Part shown: one piece after another, positions 13,430 through 25,149 of the stretch | Position numbering within the stretch: the first letter of the stretch is position 1 | Layout of the letters: the number at the start of each line of letters is the position of its first letter | Source: Melieria omissa | Taxonomy: Eukaryota; Arthropoda; Insecta; Diptera; Ulidiidae | DNA length: 64,000 bases | Assembly: GCA_963971225.1 (NCBI GenBank) | Contig: OZ020267.1 | Coordinates: forward strand, 35,926,989-35,990,988 | Direction: 5' to 3' | The notes under the pieces: model-generated | Databases searched by the model: none | What the model was told of the DNA's origin: nothing | What the model saw: the letters and a program-made list of their open reading frames with translations, nothing else | Program-made: the position numbers and the translations under genes

Positions 13430-14060
13430 CCACTTCCTAGTTACTAACTGAATACTATTAAACCATGATTTAGTTTCTAACTATTTCAATCTCGCTATAA
13501 GTTAACCACTAACTCACCACTGCTGAAGTAGGACCTAACCTCTAATCACTAACTCGTCGCTTTCTAGCCAAACCTAACTACTTCTTAATTGCTATCAAAC
13601 CACTATTTACTAGTTAACTGCTACCTAGTCAGTGCGTAAGCACTAACCAAACATTCCTAACAGAATGTAAAGATTATCTAACCACTAGGGGCACAATAGA
13701 TCATCTCTGGTCTCATTGCAACCCGCCACTACTTACAAGGAATTTTTAGAGCCAAAAAAGCCAAGTCCTGGTTCACACCTCCCACAGTGACCACTAAACA
13801 TTATTCCACTACCACCCGGCCACTGTTCCACAAGCCGCCAACCATTACCTAACTTACAACTGATTAGTATTGAACCGCAACTTAACCTTGAACGCCCACG
13901 TAACCACCGCCTAGACACTACCCAACACCTACTCAATCACTCTTAACCACTAAATAACCATTCTCCACTAAGTAACCTCATTGCTGTCTCAACTTAACCT
14001 CACTTTCTGCAGTTAATTAGTTCATTTTCACATTCACTCTTTCTTTCCTTTTCACCTCAA
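13430..14060. repeat. degenerate TAACCAC-type simple-sequence tract
   Basis: The stretch is built from imperfect repeats of AACCACTAACT-like words. The same composition is seen just left of the family A element (about 12,640-12,675), so the element has inserted into a pre-existing tract. A short LINE 3' relic interrupts it at about 13,687-13,720. No gene is seen. Confidence 0.5.
13687..13720 (+). mobile_element. short LINE 3'-end relic
   Basis: The words GGGGCACAATAGATC and TGGTCTCATTGCA match, with small differences, the sequence directly after the LINE coding end at about 23,637-23,675. This is best explained as a second, heavily truncated copy of the same LINE 3' end. Confidence 0.4.
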
Positions 14061-15383
14061 TTCCCTCAGTTGAAAGAACATTTTTTGGCTGGAACACAGT
14101 TCATACAATTTCGAAAGCATTTTCACGTCTTAAAAGTATTCAACTTTCAATTCGGCTCAATTCAGCGCTGTCGAACCACTCACCGCCCAGTGTCCGCCAA
14201 CTCTTGTTGCACTCCTACTGCGACTCTGCTGCGCTGCTCAACTTTGCGCCTACGGTGCTCGACACGGCCCGGCCATTCGCTCACCATCGCATTCCGCTGC
14301 GGCCGCATTCGCTGCCATTAAAATCGTGCAACAACGCCCCGACTCTGACCGTATGGGAAATGGGATGAACTCAATTTGCTGTTATTACAAGAATTTTATG
14401 GCTGCCCTTTTTAATGAGATTCATGAGATTTTGGGCGAAGTACTTTATGTGGAGCTGTGCACTGCCACCCCCCGCGCACTACTCACTACTCACTCGCGCG
14501 CCGGTGCGTGCTGAACGGGAGACGCTAAACACAAAAATGAGGGAGGAGGATTTTCAGTTTTAACGCGAAAAAAAACGGCGCAGTTGCGCATATTGGTCGC
14601 GCTGCAGCGCTGTGAAATGCGTTTTGGTATTTGCAGCGACAACAACAACAATAACAATAACATAACAACGACGTCAACAGCAATAAGCGTGTTCACGTCC
14701 TGCGATAATCGCGGTTCAGCCTGACAGGTAAACAATGCTGTGAATTTGATTAAAATCAAACTGCATGTTGTTGTTGTTGTTGCGCTGGCTATGGATGGCC
14801 AAGTTGGTCGGACGGTTGGTTGGTTGGTTGGTCAGCACGGCAGCGCTTTTTCAATGCTTGCATGCTTTCAGAAAGAAGGGACTCAGTGCTCTTGTTGTTG
14901 TTGTTGTTGGTGTTGCATTTTTGGATGATTTGGCCAACTGGTGTGGCTTATTGAAATCTTGTTTGTTGAGCCTTAGGTGATTGCGCGCACTAATTGTGAA
15001 ACGCCGTCTTTGGTGTGGCTTGTGCAGTGTTACTATGCGTTGTTGTTGTTGTTGGCGTTTGTTATTGTTGTGATCAACTAGTGTGCTTATTGACCAAATT
15101 GGCGTATCTGTGGGTAGATTTGGTGCGTAATTTTTTCGCTGAGCACGAACACATTTGAGATTTACAACATTTGAGATTTGGGGAAGTTACTGACGATGAA
15201 AATTTAAAAAACCTGAATTTTCGAATTTCAAAACTCATACATTTTCGAATATTTTTTTAAAACTCTGGTTTTAAAAACTAAGATGATAGATATATTATTT
15301 GAGCAAATATTAAGCCTAACATCAATAGAATTGAAAGAATGATGACAAAGTTATGAAGCACTGAGTGAAAACACCAACTTTAC
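14061..15383. other. single-copy-looking region, no gene recognised
   Basis: GC-richer, non-repetitive DNA with short TTG/AAC simple repeats (for example 14,764-14,782 and 14,894-14,911). The open frames are short and lack splice or family support. It could be intronic or regulatory sequence; nothing specific was seen. Confidence 0.4.
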
Positions 15384-15387
15384 ATTT

Positions 15388-15588
15388 CTGTGGCCGTAAG
15401 GAATAACAGCCAAAGTCGAGTTAGGACAAAATTGAGTTATTACCACCATTGCATTCGGCGTATTCAAATGTACTACTACTTTTGCTAGTGTAATCTAATT
15501 TAAAGTCAATCAAAATAATCAAAAATTAAAAGTGCTCTCCTGAAAACTTTATAAAATCGACTTTGGCTGTTATTCCTGACGGCCACAG
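15388..15588. mobile_element. MITE with about 37-bp inverted repeats
   Basis: The ends CTGTGGCCGTAAGGAATAAC and the reverse complement of ATTCCTGACGGCCACAG form near-perfect terminal inverted repeats. The element is 201 bp and is flanked by ATTT at 15384-15387 and 15589-15592. No coding capacity. The superfamily was not identified. Confidence 0.65.
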
Positions 15589-15596
15589 ATTTATTA

Positions 15597-16028
15597 CACC
15601 GAGAGAACAACTTTTTTATTTTTCCGAGACCCATCCAAATGTTGATATAGACGTGAAACTAAAGGTCATTTACAGTATCCAGGCATAGTCAGTTTTTCAT
15701 TTTCTGACTCAAAGTCCTTATTAAAAGACAAATATTTTTTTTCAATATTTGCGGTTGTGCGAAGACATGGGTATCAACAGAAAGAGGATCATTGTCTCCT
15801 TTTAATTAAATTTTCTATTTTTAGCTTTCAGAATCAAAATATGTCAGGTCTGGAAAACATAAATGTTTTGGATCTCAGTCTGTAGATTCATACATCTTAA
15901 TTTTATTCGATTTCAAAGATCTGCAAGTTCAAAATGAACAGTATGTTTTAATAACTTAAGCAAAAAATCTGATTTGAATTGGCTCTCAAATATTCTTAGC
16001 AACAAGATGCGATTGAACCAAGTCATAA
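15597..16028. mobile_element. degenerate end of a long-inverted-repeat (CACC-type) element
   Basis: TTA followed by CACCGAGAGAACAAC at 15597 and the following words GACGTGAAACTA and AGTCAGTTTTTCATTT resemble the left arm of the element at 16029. No matching right end was found before 16,028, so this is probably a decayed or truncated copy that the neighbouring element abuts. Confidence 0.4.
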
Positions 16029-17535
16029 CACCGTGCGACAAAAATGAAAAAATTTATTCACACTGGAAAAAATCCATATGGGCGTGAAACTAGAGACCAA
16101 ACATAGTAATACTGCGTACTCAGTTTTTCATTTCTACATCCTTTGTCCTTTTAAAAGGACTTCAAAATTTTGAAGGGGACAAAACATAAAAAAAATAAAA
16201 CAAATACTTAACATAGTTAGAAAATGGCGATATGTAAAAAATTGTAATTGATTGTAAAAAACTGATATGAAAACGCTCTTTTGAAAATTTTAATCCTTTA
16301 TATCCTTGAAAATTTATGCAGAATTTTCTTGAAAAGTAAGTATGTTAAAACTCAAAATCTCCTTGATCCCGTGTCAAAATTTCATTATTTTAGCTTAATT
16401 GATGTTATATCTATTTATTATTTAATATACTGATACGCAAATAAATTAGACTTTTTTACTGCATTAGACTTGCAGCTTCCGCCTTTTTTTTAATAACTTT
16501 CGAACCAATAAAGTTTGAGTAATGAAATTTTGACACGTGATCAAGGAGATTAGGGGTTTTAACATACTTACTTTTCAAGAAAATTTGTTATAAATTTTCA
16601 AGGATACAAAGGATTAAAATTTTCAAAGGACCTTTTTCATATCCTTTTTTTACAAATAGATAAAAAATCAGTTTTATTTAAATTCTTGAACCTTTTCTCT
16701 TTTAGGTTAGGTTAAGTAGTTTTTATTTTTTTTTTATTTTGTATCCCCTTCAAAATTTTGAAGTCCTTTTAACCCTTATTCTCATACCCGGGTACCCGGG
16801 TGCCCACTGCGATGTATTTTCGTGAAAAAAACTGACAAATAATGAAAATTTTTTTTGTACCTTCCGGATCCTCGTTATTTAGGTGAAAAGCGAACAAATC
16901 ATATATTTAAAAAAAATCACTTTTTAATTAACAAAATATTTATGGTGTTCACAGTTCAGCGGTATCTAGTATGTTAAATTTCCCACCTGGCAATTTTCCC
17001 GAATTTTCCCATATCGTATCTCAATTGTTTTTGCTTTGCATGAAAAACAGAGATACCGGTAATTTCAAAATTTGCCGCACTGCCGAGCATGTTTTTTGAA
17101 ATAGGCAAAAAACAAAGTCAAATGAATTTTTTCACACAATCTCCGGAGCGAATTTTTTTGACTACTTTATACCACTATCGGGACGATTTCTTTATTTGAT
17201 GTTCAACGATTGTTTGCCATTTGAGCTAGGCATTTTTATTTTGAAAAATTTTCCACAATTATTTGAAACATATACAATGGGGTGCTCACAGTTAAATCGT
17301 TTTTTTTAGGGAAAGTTGCCCGAAATAAATTTTCGCACAAACTGTGAATTCCATAATTGAAAACTTAAAAATTTCATGAAATGGAACGACGTTAGTAAGT
17401 TTGGGTATGAGAATAAGGGTTAAAAGGACAAAGGATGTAGGAATGAAAAACTGAGTACGCAGTATTACTATGTTTGGTCTCTAGTTTCACGCCCATATGG
17501 ATTTTTTCCAGTGTGAAAAATGCTGTCGCACGGTG
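16029..17535. mobile_element. foldback-like element with long inverted repeats, interrupted by a piggyBac-like MITE
   Basis: The ends CACCGTGCGACA and TGTCGCACGGTG (the latter with one mismatch) are flanked by TAA at 16026-16028 and 17536-17538. The arms are inverted copies for roughly 370 bp once the nested element at 16773-17419 is removed, with shared blocks such as CCATATGGGCGTGAAACTAG. No transposase. Three-base TWA duplications fit PIF/Harbinger or a CMC/Chapaev-type element; I cannot choose between them. Confidence 0.75.
16773..17419. mobile_element. piggyBac-like MITE with perfect 17-bp terminal repeats
   Basis: CCCTTATTCTCATACCC at the left and its exact reverse complement at the right are flanked by TTAA at 16769-16772 and 17420-17423. 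A subterminal CCCGGGTACCCGGG palindrome follows the left end. The element is 647 bp, has no coding capacity, and splits an AAAAGGACA block of the host element, so it inserted later. Confidence 0.85.
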
Positions 17536-17538
17536 TAA

Positions 17539-19199
17539 TCAATGGAAATATGATCGCTTTACAATAGCACTTTTTTGATTTTGTTGATTAATTTACAGGA
17601 AAATTTTTTTATAACCTTTTTCAGAGAATTGTTCCAATTGCAATTTCAGTGTTTGAGTAAAATCATTTACACTGATTTTAGGTCCTTCAACTTGCCACTT
17701 ATTTGTTTTGATCAGTGAAGAAATTCGTCTTTTATTTCCACTCTCAAAGCATTGTTTCCAATCTTCCTTCTTTCCCCACATTATCGTTTTATTCTCCCCT
17801 AAATCTTCATATCTTAAAACTGCAAATAAATCACGCAGAAATACTATTTGCTGAACAATATTCAACTGAACTGGCTCCCCCAACCCCATCGAATTGACAC
17901 AAATTGTCCAAATCGCTGCGCTGATCTTATGCGCCGATTTTATGCGCATTCACCCTTCAGCGCGAAACCATTCGAGCGACGATTTTGACGTGCGCCACGC
18001 TTCGGTCGCGCATATTTACGCTAAATCTCCAACTGGGGGGGAGCAGACGCTGGTGTATCCATGTGTGTGTGTGTCGGTGTGCGTGACATTGCCGTTACGT
18101 GTTGACAGCCGCTAGAGATACGCGCTAATTAGTTTTAGGCTGTTGGAGATTCAAGTGAATTGCACTTGGTGTGGTCTCATTAGGGCACAACGGTGCGGGG
18201 CGCAGCACCTTGCGTGCATTTTATGCATAAAATACGCCAGCATTGTCGCCAGCCGAATGCCGTTGCAAGTGGCAATCGGTGGCACAGCGAATGCCGAAAT
18301 TTATATTTGCATTTCCGCGCTGACTTCCGCCACCCGCTGCAACGCTGCCGTGTGGCAACCTTGCGAAATTCATTTACGTGTTGAAAATGTAATTTTGCAC
18401 TTTCGTTTGCAGCATTTCGTAATTAGAATTCGTTGGCAGGCAGGCAATTACGACCAGTGCAATTCGGCCATTTCGTGCAGACGTGCTTGCAATTTCAAAT
18501 GTCCTAAGACGCGGACAGACAGTTGAGTGGGCCGCCCAAAGCTTTCGGTTGAGTGGCGCAGGTTTCGATCAAATGAATATTAGCGAGGAGTATTAGGAGA
18601 AGTGGATCCGACTGCAATCTAATGAATACTTGAGGTGGGCCATAATGGCGCCAGGCAGTGAATACGCGACTAAAGTTCCATGTAAAATGTGATTTGCTGA
18701 ATAGAGTTGTTATCATTTAATATAATCGAATTTTCATAAATTGAATAGTGGAATTCGGGTAAATAGCCCAGCGTGCCAAATCTGTGGCAGTGCAATCTGA
18801 AGCTGTTTGTTCTGAAGTTGATAGCCTTTAGAAGAAAGTAGAGGGCGATGTGGAGAGGGTGTATACTTGCGGCTAGGATCACCAGGACAATTGATCCAAC
18901 CTTCGCTGCTGGAGACGATAAGGTTAAAAAATAAAGTTATCCGAACGAAATTTGTTTCATATTGCACTGAAACTCCAATGAGGACATAAAAATAGGCGTA
19001 GAGTTGTCACATAACATTATTTAATAAAAAATATAAGAATTTCTATATTAACCCTGTTTCCTGAGAGCAACTTCACATATTTGTCATCTGATAGCAAAAG
19101 CTACGATTAATTTATGGGTTTAATTTAAGTAGGCACCAACAAATTAATATTTTTAGAAGTGAATTCAAAGAAAATTATAAAAATTTTACTGTTATATTG
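17539..19199. other. no gene recognised; single-copy-looking island
   Basis: The block at about 17,930-18,520 is GC-rich and looks unique, with a GT microsatellite at 18,062-18,082. Open frames in both directions are short and unsupported. The rest is AT-rich. It may contain regulatory DNA. Confidence 0.4.
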
Positions 19200-20306
19200 G
19201 AAATAATTTCCAATAATTTGCAACGATGTCAGGGAAAGTTTGTGTTATACGACGTTATTCGCACTCTTGTTGAGAACAATTCACGCATTTCAACGGAAGA
19301 TGTTGCCCAAGAACTGAACGTCAACAAATCAACTGCATTTCGTCATGAAAAAAGGTTGGGTACACTTTGAAGCTCAATACTTTTGTGCCGCATTAGTTGA
19401 GTGAAAAAAATAAAGTGGACCGTGTGACAACAGGCATTTCTTTGCTTCGACGTATCAAAAATGAGCCTTTTCTGGATCGTTTTGTGACAGGTGACGAGAA
19501 ATGGATTCTGTACAACAATGTCCAACGAAAACGAACATGAAAACAAGCACACGAGAAGGCGGAACCGGTCTCCAAAGGTGGATTGCATCCGATAAAGGTG
19601 TTGCTGTGTTTGGGGGGATATCCGAGGAGTGATATATTTTGAGCTCTTGCCCGTTGGCGAAATGATTGCCGCGAATAAGTATTATAGGCAATTGTCCCAA
19701 TTAAAGCAAGCAATTGAAGAAAAACGTCCGATTTTGGCCAATCGCAAAGGAGTCCTCTTCCACCACGACAACGCCAGACCACATGATGCAAAACCGACTG
19801 TTACCAAACTGAAGCAGGTGAACTGGGAAATCATGTCGCATCCTCCATATTCACCAGACATCGCGCCTTCTGATTACCACTTAGATAGATAGATGCTTTA
19901 TTAGAAGAAAAAATCATTACAAAACTTATGTTATCGCACAATTTACAGATATATTGTGTTGACACCTTAATTCTATGACACTGTCTTAATTGTATTATCA
20001 CAGTTAGACTTTAAATTTAAATAAGCAGGAAAAATACTTCTACTTCTGATTACCACTTATTCCGATCATTGCAGAACAATTTGAATGGAAAAAGATTTAA
20101 AACCATGGACGACGTTAAAAACCACTTTGTCTTCTTTTTTAACGAAAAAATGCGTGATTTTTATGAATCTGGCATACGTAATTTGGTTGATCGTTGGGAG
20201 TGGATTGCCGAACATGATGATGATTTGTTTTGAAAAATTTCAATCTGAGTTTTGACTTCAAATCGGGCACGAACTTATGCACTCATCCAATAATAATTTA
20301 ATTTTC
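19200..20306 (+). pseudogene. mariner (DD34D) transposase pseudogene
   Basis: Translated blocks in shifting frames match mariner transposases: a helix-turn-helix-like segment near 19,260-19,350; VTGDEKWILY with the first catalytic Asp at 19493-19495; FHHDNARPH with the second at 19767-19769; and SPDIAPSDYH with the third at 19872-19874, giving the 34-residue spacing. The frame then continues after a 159-bp insertion (19884-20042) to the terminal EWIAEHDDDLF near 20,232. Frameshifts and stops (for example around 19,360 and 19,600) show it is dead. A possible 3' terminal repeat lies at about 20,263-20,290; the 5' boundary is unclear. Confidence 0.85.
19884..20042 (-). mobile_element. 5'-truncated LINE (or SINE) insertion in the mariner pseudogene
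   Basis: A 159-bp insert is flanked by a perfect 17-bp duplication, CTTCTGATTACCACTTA, at 19867-19883 and 20043-20059. On the minus strand it ends AATAAAGC followed by (ATCT) repeats, as expected for the 3' end of a target-primed retrotransposon with a tetranucleotide tail. The family was not identified. Confidence 0.75.
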
Positions 20307-20315
20307 AAAATAGTT

Positions 20316-20657
20316 CTTCTTCTTCTTCTTCTTCTTGACTGGCACGACAGCCCGATTACGGGACTAAGGCCTAGCTACCCGCAACCAACCGTGTTGTGCG
20401 TGAGAATGTTTTACAAAGTTGGAAGGGACCTACAGTTTTATGCCGATTCCGAACGGCGAGTTGGGAGCTTTTTCATGGGCAATTTTAATCTCAAAGGTTT
20501 TCCATTTCCTGCTGAGAGGACAGCAGCCGAAAGAAAAATTGTTGTTTTTCTTCTTTTTTTTCGGTGTTAACGCAACGGAGTCTTGAACATGGGTTCGACC
20601 GTCGCATTTGACTCGCGGTCCAACGCACTAGCCAGCTGAGCTATGGCGGCTGCTGTG
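20316..20657 (-). mobile_element. tRNA-derived SINE, copy 1
   Basis: Read on the minus strand, the head carries an A box TAGCTCAGCTGG (20632-20643) and a B box GGTCGAACCC (20591-20600), about 31 bases apart as in a tRNA. A tRNA-unrelated body follows and it ends in a (GAA)n tail. It is flanked by the 9-bp duplication AAAATAGTT at 20307-20315 and 20658-20666. Two further copies occur at 25,753 and 49,569. Confidence 0.85.
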
Positions 20658-20666
20658 AAAATAGTT

Positions 20667-22660
20667 AAGAAAGTAAAATCTCATTTTTATCATAGTTTAG
20701 GCTTTTATCATAATTAGACTATTAAAAATTTTGTATTTCATAGTCTTAAGTTTTTAATAATTATTTTTTGATTAAAAAAAAAGTCTCAATCTGCTCTACG
20801 CAGCTGAAAGGAGCTTAGAAAGTATGTAGGTACTTCAATTTTTTTTACATATTTCTATTTCACTAGACTTGAGTTTAAAATGCAGTTCGAGTCTCGCTTT
20901 AACGCATTTTTGCTGCCCATTTTCCAAATATTTATTTTGAAATGTGATATTTTTGCCTGCACCAACACCAACACACATCGAGCATACATATGCATGTGTT
21001 AGTTTAGTTCCACGCCGCTCCTCACACGCCAACCAACCAACCTTTTTTCATGCAATCACGCAAAGATAATGCAACACAACATATTTTGCGCCAATGATTG
21101 CATGCGGCATATGCCTCGAATGCAGTGCGACCGCCCTACGTTGGCTACCCGGCCAGGCGGCTGAATACAGCGGTGCACGTGTTGTTGTAAAGTTGCAACT
21201 TGCGCGCAACTCCTAAATCTACGCCGCAACAATCTGATTGGATCTGCGGTTAAGTCGCTTAACGTTGTTCTTGTTTTGTGCTTTCAGTTGTTATTGTTAT
21301 TGTTGTTGGCAGTTGCAGGTTGCAGCCGATCGCCGCTGCCATGGCAAGTTGAGGCAATAAAATTGGTGCTTAAACGAAGCCACTCACAACCACTTAGCAA
21401 TATCGCCAAGCAGTCAGCCAGCCAGCAGTCAAGCCAACCAGCCAGAGAGCCAAACAAGCAGCCAAGCAGCCATTTAACCGGCAAGCAAACAGCAGCGCGT
21501 CATAGCGACGCGCGCGCCCAGGCGGCCGCATGCTGTAATAACACAAGACATGAAAATAAAACAAAATGCTGGCTGTAAAAAATTTAACGATGCCGAGAAG
21601 CGACGACGACGACGACGACGACGATGGCTGAAACAACAAAAGCCATGCGCACAATTATTCGAGCCGCGTTTGGTGCGGCGCGGTTTGGGCCGTTTGTAAA
21701 ATGGTGTTTAGCAGCAACATTGCAGCCATTTCGTCTGCGGCCGGCCGGCGCGCACTGTAACTGGGCAACACCCACTTTTGGCTTTTGGCCGCTTTCGACT
21801 CGACGCGATCTGGTTTGGCGGCGATTCGACGCTTGAGCGCCCGATCGTGTTGGGGCGCTGCTCTCTGCTCGAGTTCGTTTATCACGCTGCCTCCAATGCG
21901 TTGATACGCGCTGGCAGATCGCTCTGCCACTCATGATTGCCGCCATGAACTTTCAATTGGCGCTGCATTTGAAACGCCGGCCGACTTTGGCGTTGGCGTT
22001 GCGCTCCTGCTGAAATAAATCGTTTCGCGATTCGACTACAAAAGTTCGTATTTGTACTGTCAGAGCGACATACCAAGTCGACGTAAGTGGGCCGCTAATC
22101 CTGGGAACCAACGGCCACAGCGCAGCGCCACACATTGGCCGCCGCGCACACAAATTACAAATTTTCGCATTACAAGCCGGCACGACCGATTATTAATTTA
22201 TTAATTTAATGGAAAAATCGTTATTACCAAACGATTCGTGGGCGTTGCTGAGCGTTGTTGTATGTTTTTTTTTAGTTTTTGCTGTGGCTGCCGGCTGTGG
22301 CTGGTGTTGCATCAAAGTTGCCTGCGCATCGATGCGATGCGATGCGGCGCGGTGGTAAATTAAACCAACGAGGCTTAACCAGTTAGCTGCACTTAAGCTA
22401 TGAACGATCTTCATTATGGTCACTGGAGGGCAATGTGTTGTTGTTGTTGTTGGATTGCCCTACACTTGATAGATGGGTGTTGTGATTTCGAATGAGGTGT
22501 ATGAGTTGTTTAACACTAAAAAGACTATTGCGGTTATTTTGAGGATTTTTCATTTTTAAGTTCGCTTTACATTTACTTTTGCTTTGATAATTAGTTCTAC
22601 AATTAGGGTTAGCCAAATCCGATGTGTACTTTTCGAGATATCAGCGGATGTATTTATAGT
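20667..22660. other. no gene recognised; GC-rich single-copy-looking island
   Basis: From about 21,000 to 22,200 the DNA is GC-richer and unique, with a (GAC)n run at about 21,600-21,625 and AAC/TTG triplet repeats. No frame has splice support or family resemblance. It could hold a noncoding exon or regulatory elements of a gene outside the window. Confidence 0.4.
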
Positions 22661-23165
22661 CTTTGTAGGCAGTGGCGTACTTAGGATTTAATTTTGGGGG
22701 AGAGGGGGGTTTGAGTACAATTTTGAAGCCGAATACCATTCGAAACCATTTTTTGTGCTAGCAATTTTAGTGTTTGGGGGCTTAGTTTTTTAACCCCTTG
22801 TTAATCCCGTCAGATTTTTTGAAAAAATACTTTAATTATTTCTTTGAAGCACATTCACCAAGTTTGAGGTCAAAAGGACTTAACAATTTTATTTCTCCAT
22901 ACAAACTTTTAATCCATTGTTGATCCTGTTCCATTGTTGATCGTGTTAGATTTTAATTTTCGAAAAAATTAGAAACGCATGTCGAATTATTTCTTACTAA
23001 GATTATTTTCATAAAGTTTGAAGTCAAACTTTTAACCCTTGGTTCACCCCCTTAAGTTTTGATTTTGTTTTTTTATTTTCAGTAACTTTGAAGTCAATAG
23101 GTCAATCGGTTCAGGGGTTTTTCGTAGTCTTTTCGTATACGAACTTGAACCATTAAATTTTAATT
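22661..23165. repeat. degenerate transposon-derived sequence
   Basis: GGCAGTGGCGTACTTAGG at about 22,669 resembles the left end of a hAT-type MITE, but no partner end with an 8-bp duplication was found. The remainder contains loosely repeated blocks (TTTAATTTTCGAAAAAAT and AGTTTGAAGTCAAA). No gene. Confidence 0.35.
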
Positions 23166-23169
23166 TTCG

Positions 23170-23720
23170 AAAAAATGAATCGGGCTGGGCAAAAGCACTC
23201 TAGCAGAATCACTAAGACTTGAGGAAAGAATCAGAAACTCAGAACACTGGTCAAGCGCCACAGGTCTTAGGCAATTCAAAATGTTCATCATAACCTCTGA
23301 TGATTTTCATCATAACTCCAGATGGAGTGAAGAACGCCTCAAACTGGCGAAAACCCAGCTTAGACTGGTCACCGGGTTGTTAAGCGGGCACTGCAGGATG
23401 AGGAAACACATGCACACAATCGGGTCAGAACAGGTAAGCGTCTGCAGACTCTGCGAAACGGCGAAGGAGACTCCTGAACACGTCATACTGCACTGCGTTG
23501 CGGTATGCCGCAGTAGAAGACAGCACCTGGGCCAGTACTGGCTTGCAGAAGAGAACGTCAAACACCTGCTCCCACGTGAGTTACTATGTAACCTTCATTA
23601 GGTCGGTGGGATTGGGGGACATTCTCTAAAGTTGTAGGGGGCACAATAGATCTACTTTGGTCTCAGTGCACATTTCCCCTTTCAGATTTATCTATTTAGT
23701 TATTAAGTAAGTGAGAAGGT
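23170..23720 (+). pseudogene. LINE (R1/Jockey-type) ORF2 C-terminal fragment
   Basis: The open stretch 23281-23601 encodes a typical LINE C-terminus with a zinc-knuckle-like pattern (CRLCETAKETPEHVILHC) and the preceding RLVTGLLSGHC block. After a frameshift near 23,600 the characteristic FIRSVGLGDIL ending and a GGGGCACAATAGATC 3' segment follow. The upstream reverse transcriptase is missing, so this is a 5'-truncated, decayed copy. Confidence 0.8.
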
Positions 23721-25145
23721 CATTGTGGGTCAACTGCGAGACGATTGCACAGACATGGCCTCATGTAGCCTACAAATGAGTCGGTTGAAACTTCCTAAAA
23801 CTTACAATGGATGTGGCTGTAGTTACTTGAAGTTTTCTTGTTATTCATTTGGATCTTAAGGTTCTTGTGGTTGTTGTTGCTTGCTTACTGCGTACTAATT
23901 CTTCTTCTTCTTCTTTTTTCTCTCCCTCTTTCTTCTTGCGCATTTGTTAACACGGCTATTGAACGGATTTGGCTGTTATGAGGCGGGAAGAAAGATTTGG
24001 CTGATTTATCGGCACAGATATTATTGCCAGCTGTACGTTGGCCATTGCTGGCAGTTGCACGCCAACTGGCGCACTTGGAGCGCTTTAACTTTTCTGAGGT
24101 GTTTATTAAGGTGCAATGTAATTTTACAGAAAAATCGTTTTCAAAGTTTTCCATAAAGCACGGCCGAATGATTGAGTGAATGGATGGATGTGGTTGGTGC
24201 AAACATTGCAACGCCACAGCTGGCCAACAAGTGCAATGTGTTGCTTTGCCACTTCCCACGTGTTGGACGCAAATGTGGCAAAACAAAAACACAAACCATC
24301 TTCTTTGGCAACGGCAAATAAAAATCATGCCGCACATAGGCAACACACACACACACACACTCACCTTCGCACTCATAGAGCGGACAATGCATTCCTTTTT
24401 TTCCGTCGTACATAAATAATGGCCATAAATTGGCAATGGCTAAAAATTCAGTATTTATAGCCAAATGATAAAAATAAGATTTATTAACTTTAACGTCGCG
24501 CACACCGCGCACCGCTGCTCGCAACATTTGCTTGTTCTACACACACACACACACACATAGCGCTCTGAATTCGCATCGTTTGTGCATTTATTTCACGTCA
24601 CGGTACTGCGCTGCGCTCATCCTGCCCCTGCCGCCCCCCTGGCGGTTGTAGAGCGAACTGTGCTGGCGGCATTGCACACGCCGCGGCGCTGCCCGCCGTA
24701 TGCTGTGCTTCACACTTGCAGATGGCGTTGATGGCCTTTTAGCCGCGTCGCGCCATTTTCGCTCGCATTTTTACGCCATTTTCCCTTTTTTCCGCCCCAC
24801 AGATGCCGCAACATTTTGCACATTTTCCACATTTCTCCATATTTTTCACCACACTTGGCGCAAACCTTTCCCCACCCACACTCGCGCGCGACCGCGGAAG
24901 GAAGCTGCGCTCGCTCGCTCGGCTGCAAACTATTTTTACTATCGAATTAGGACAAGTTTTGGCGTTTCGTGTTTGCGGTTGCATACCTAATGGAAATTCG
25001 TTGGTTGTGGCTTCTTTTCATTTCTTCTCGATGGCTTTTAATTCCTATGCAATTTATTGTGGCGGCAATTGTGAGCTGACAAATGCATAAAGTTGGAATT
25101 TACGGAGTAAAAATCCGAAAATTTGCTCATAATTATATTTTGTGC
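23721..25145. other. no gene recognised
   Basis: Mixed unique sequence. There are AC microsatellites at about 24,346-24,361 and 24,539-24,558 and a GC-rich block at about 24,590-24,930. Frames on both strands are short and mutually overlapping. No RNA gene or transposon end was recognised. Confidence 0.4.
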
Positions 25146-25149
25146 TATT

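Noticed and set aside
24141..24527. Frames with Cys/Val-rich sequence (VCVCV)
   Set aside because: Translation of an ACAC microsatellite and flanks; no support.
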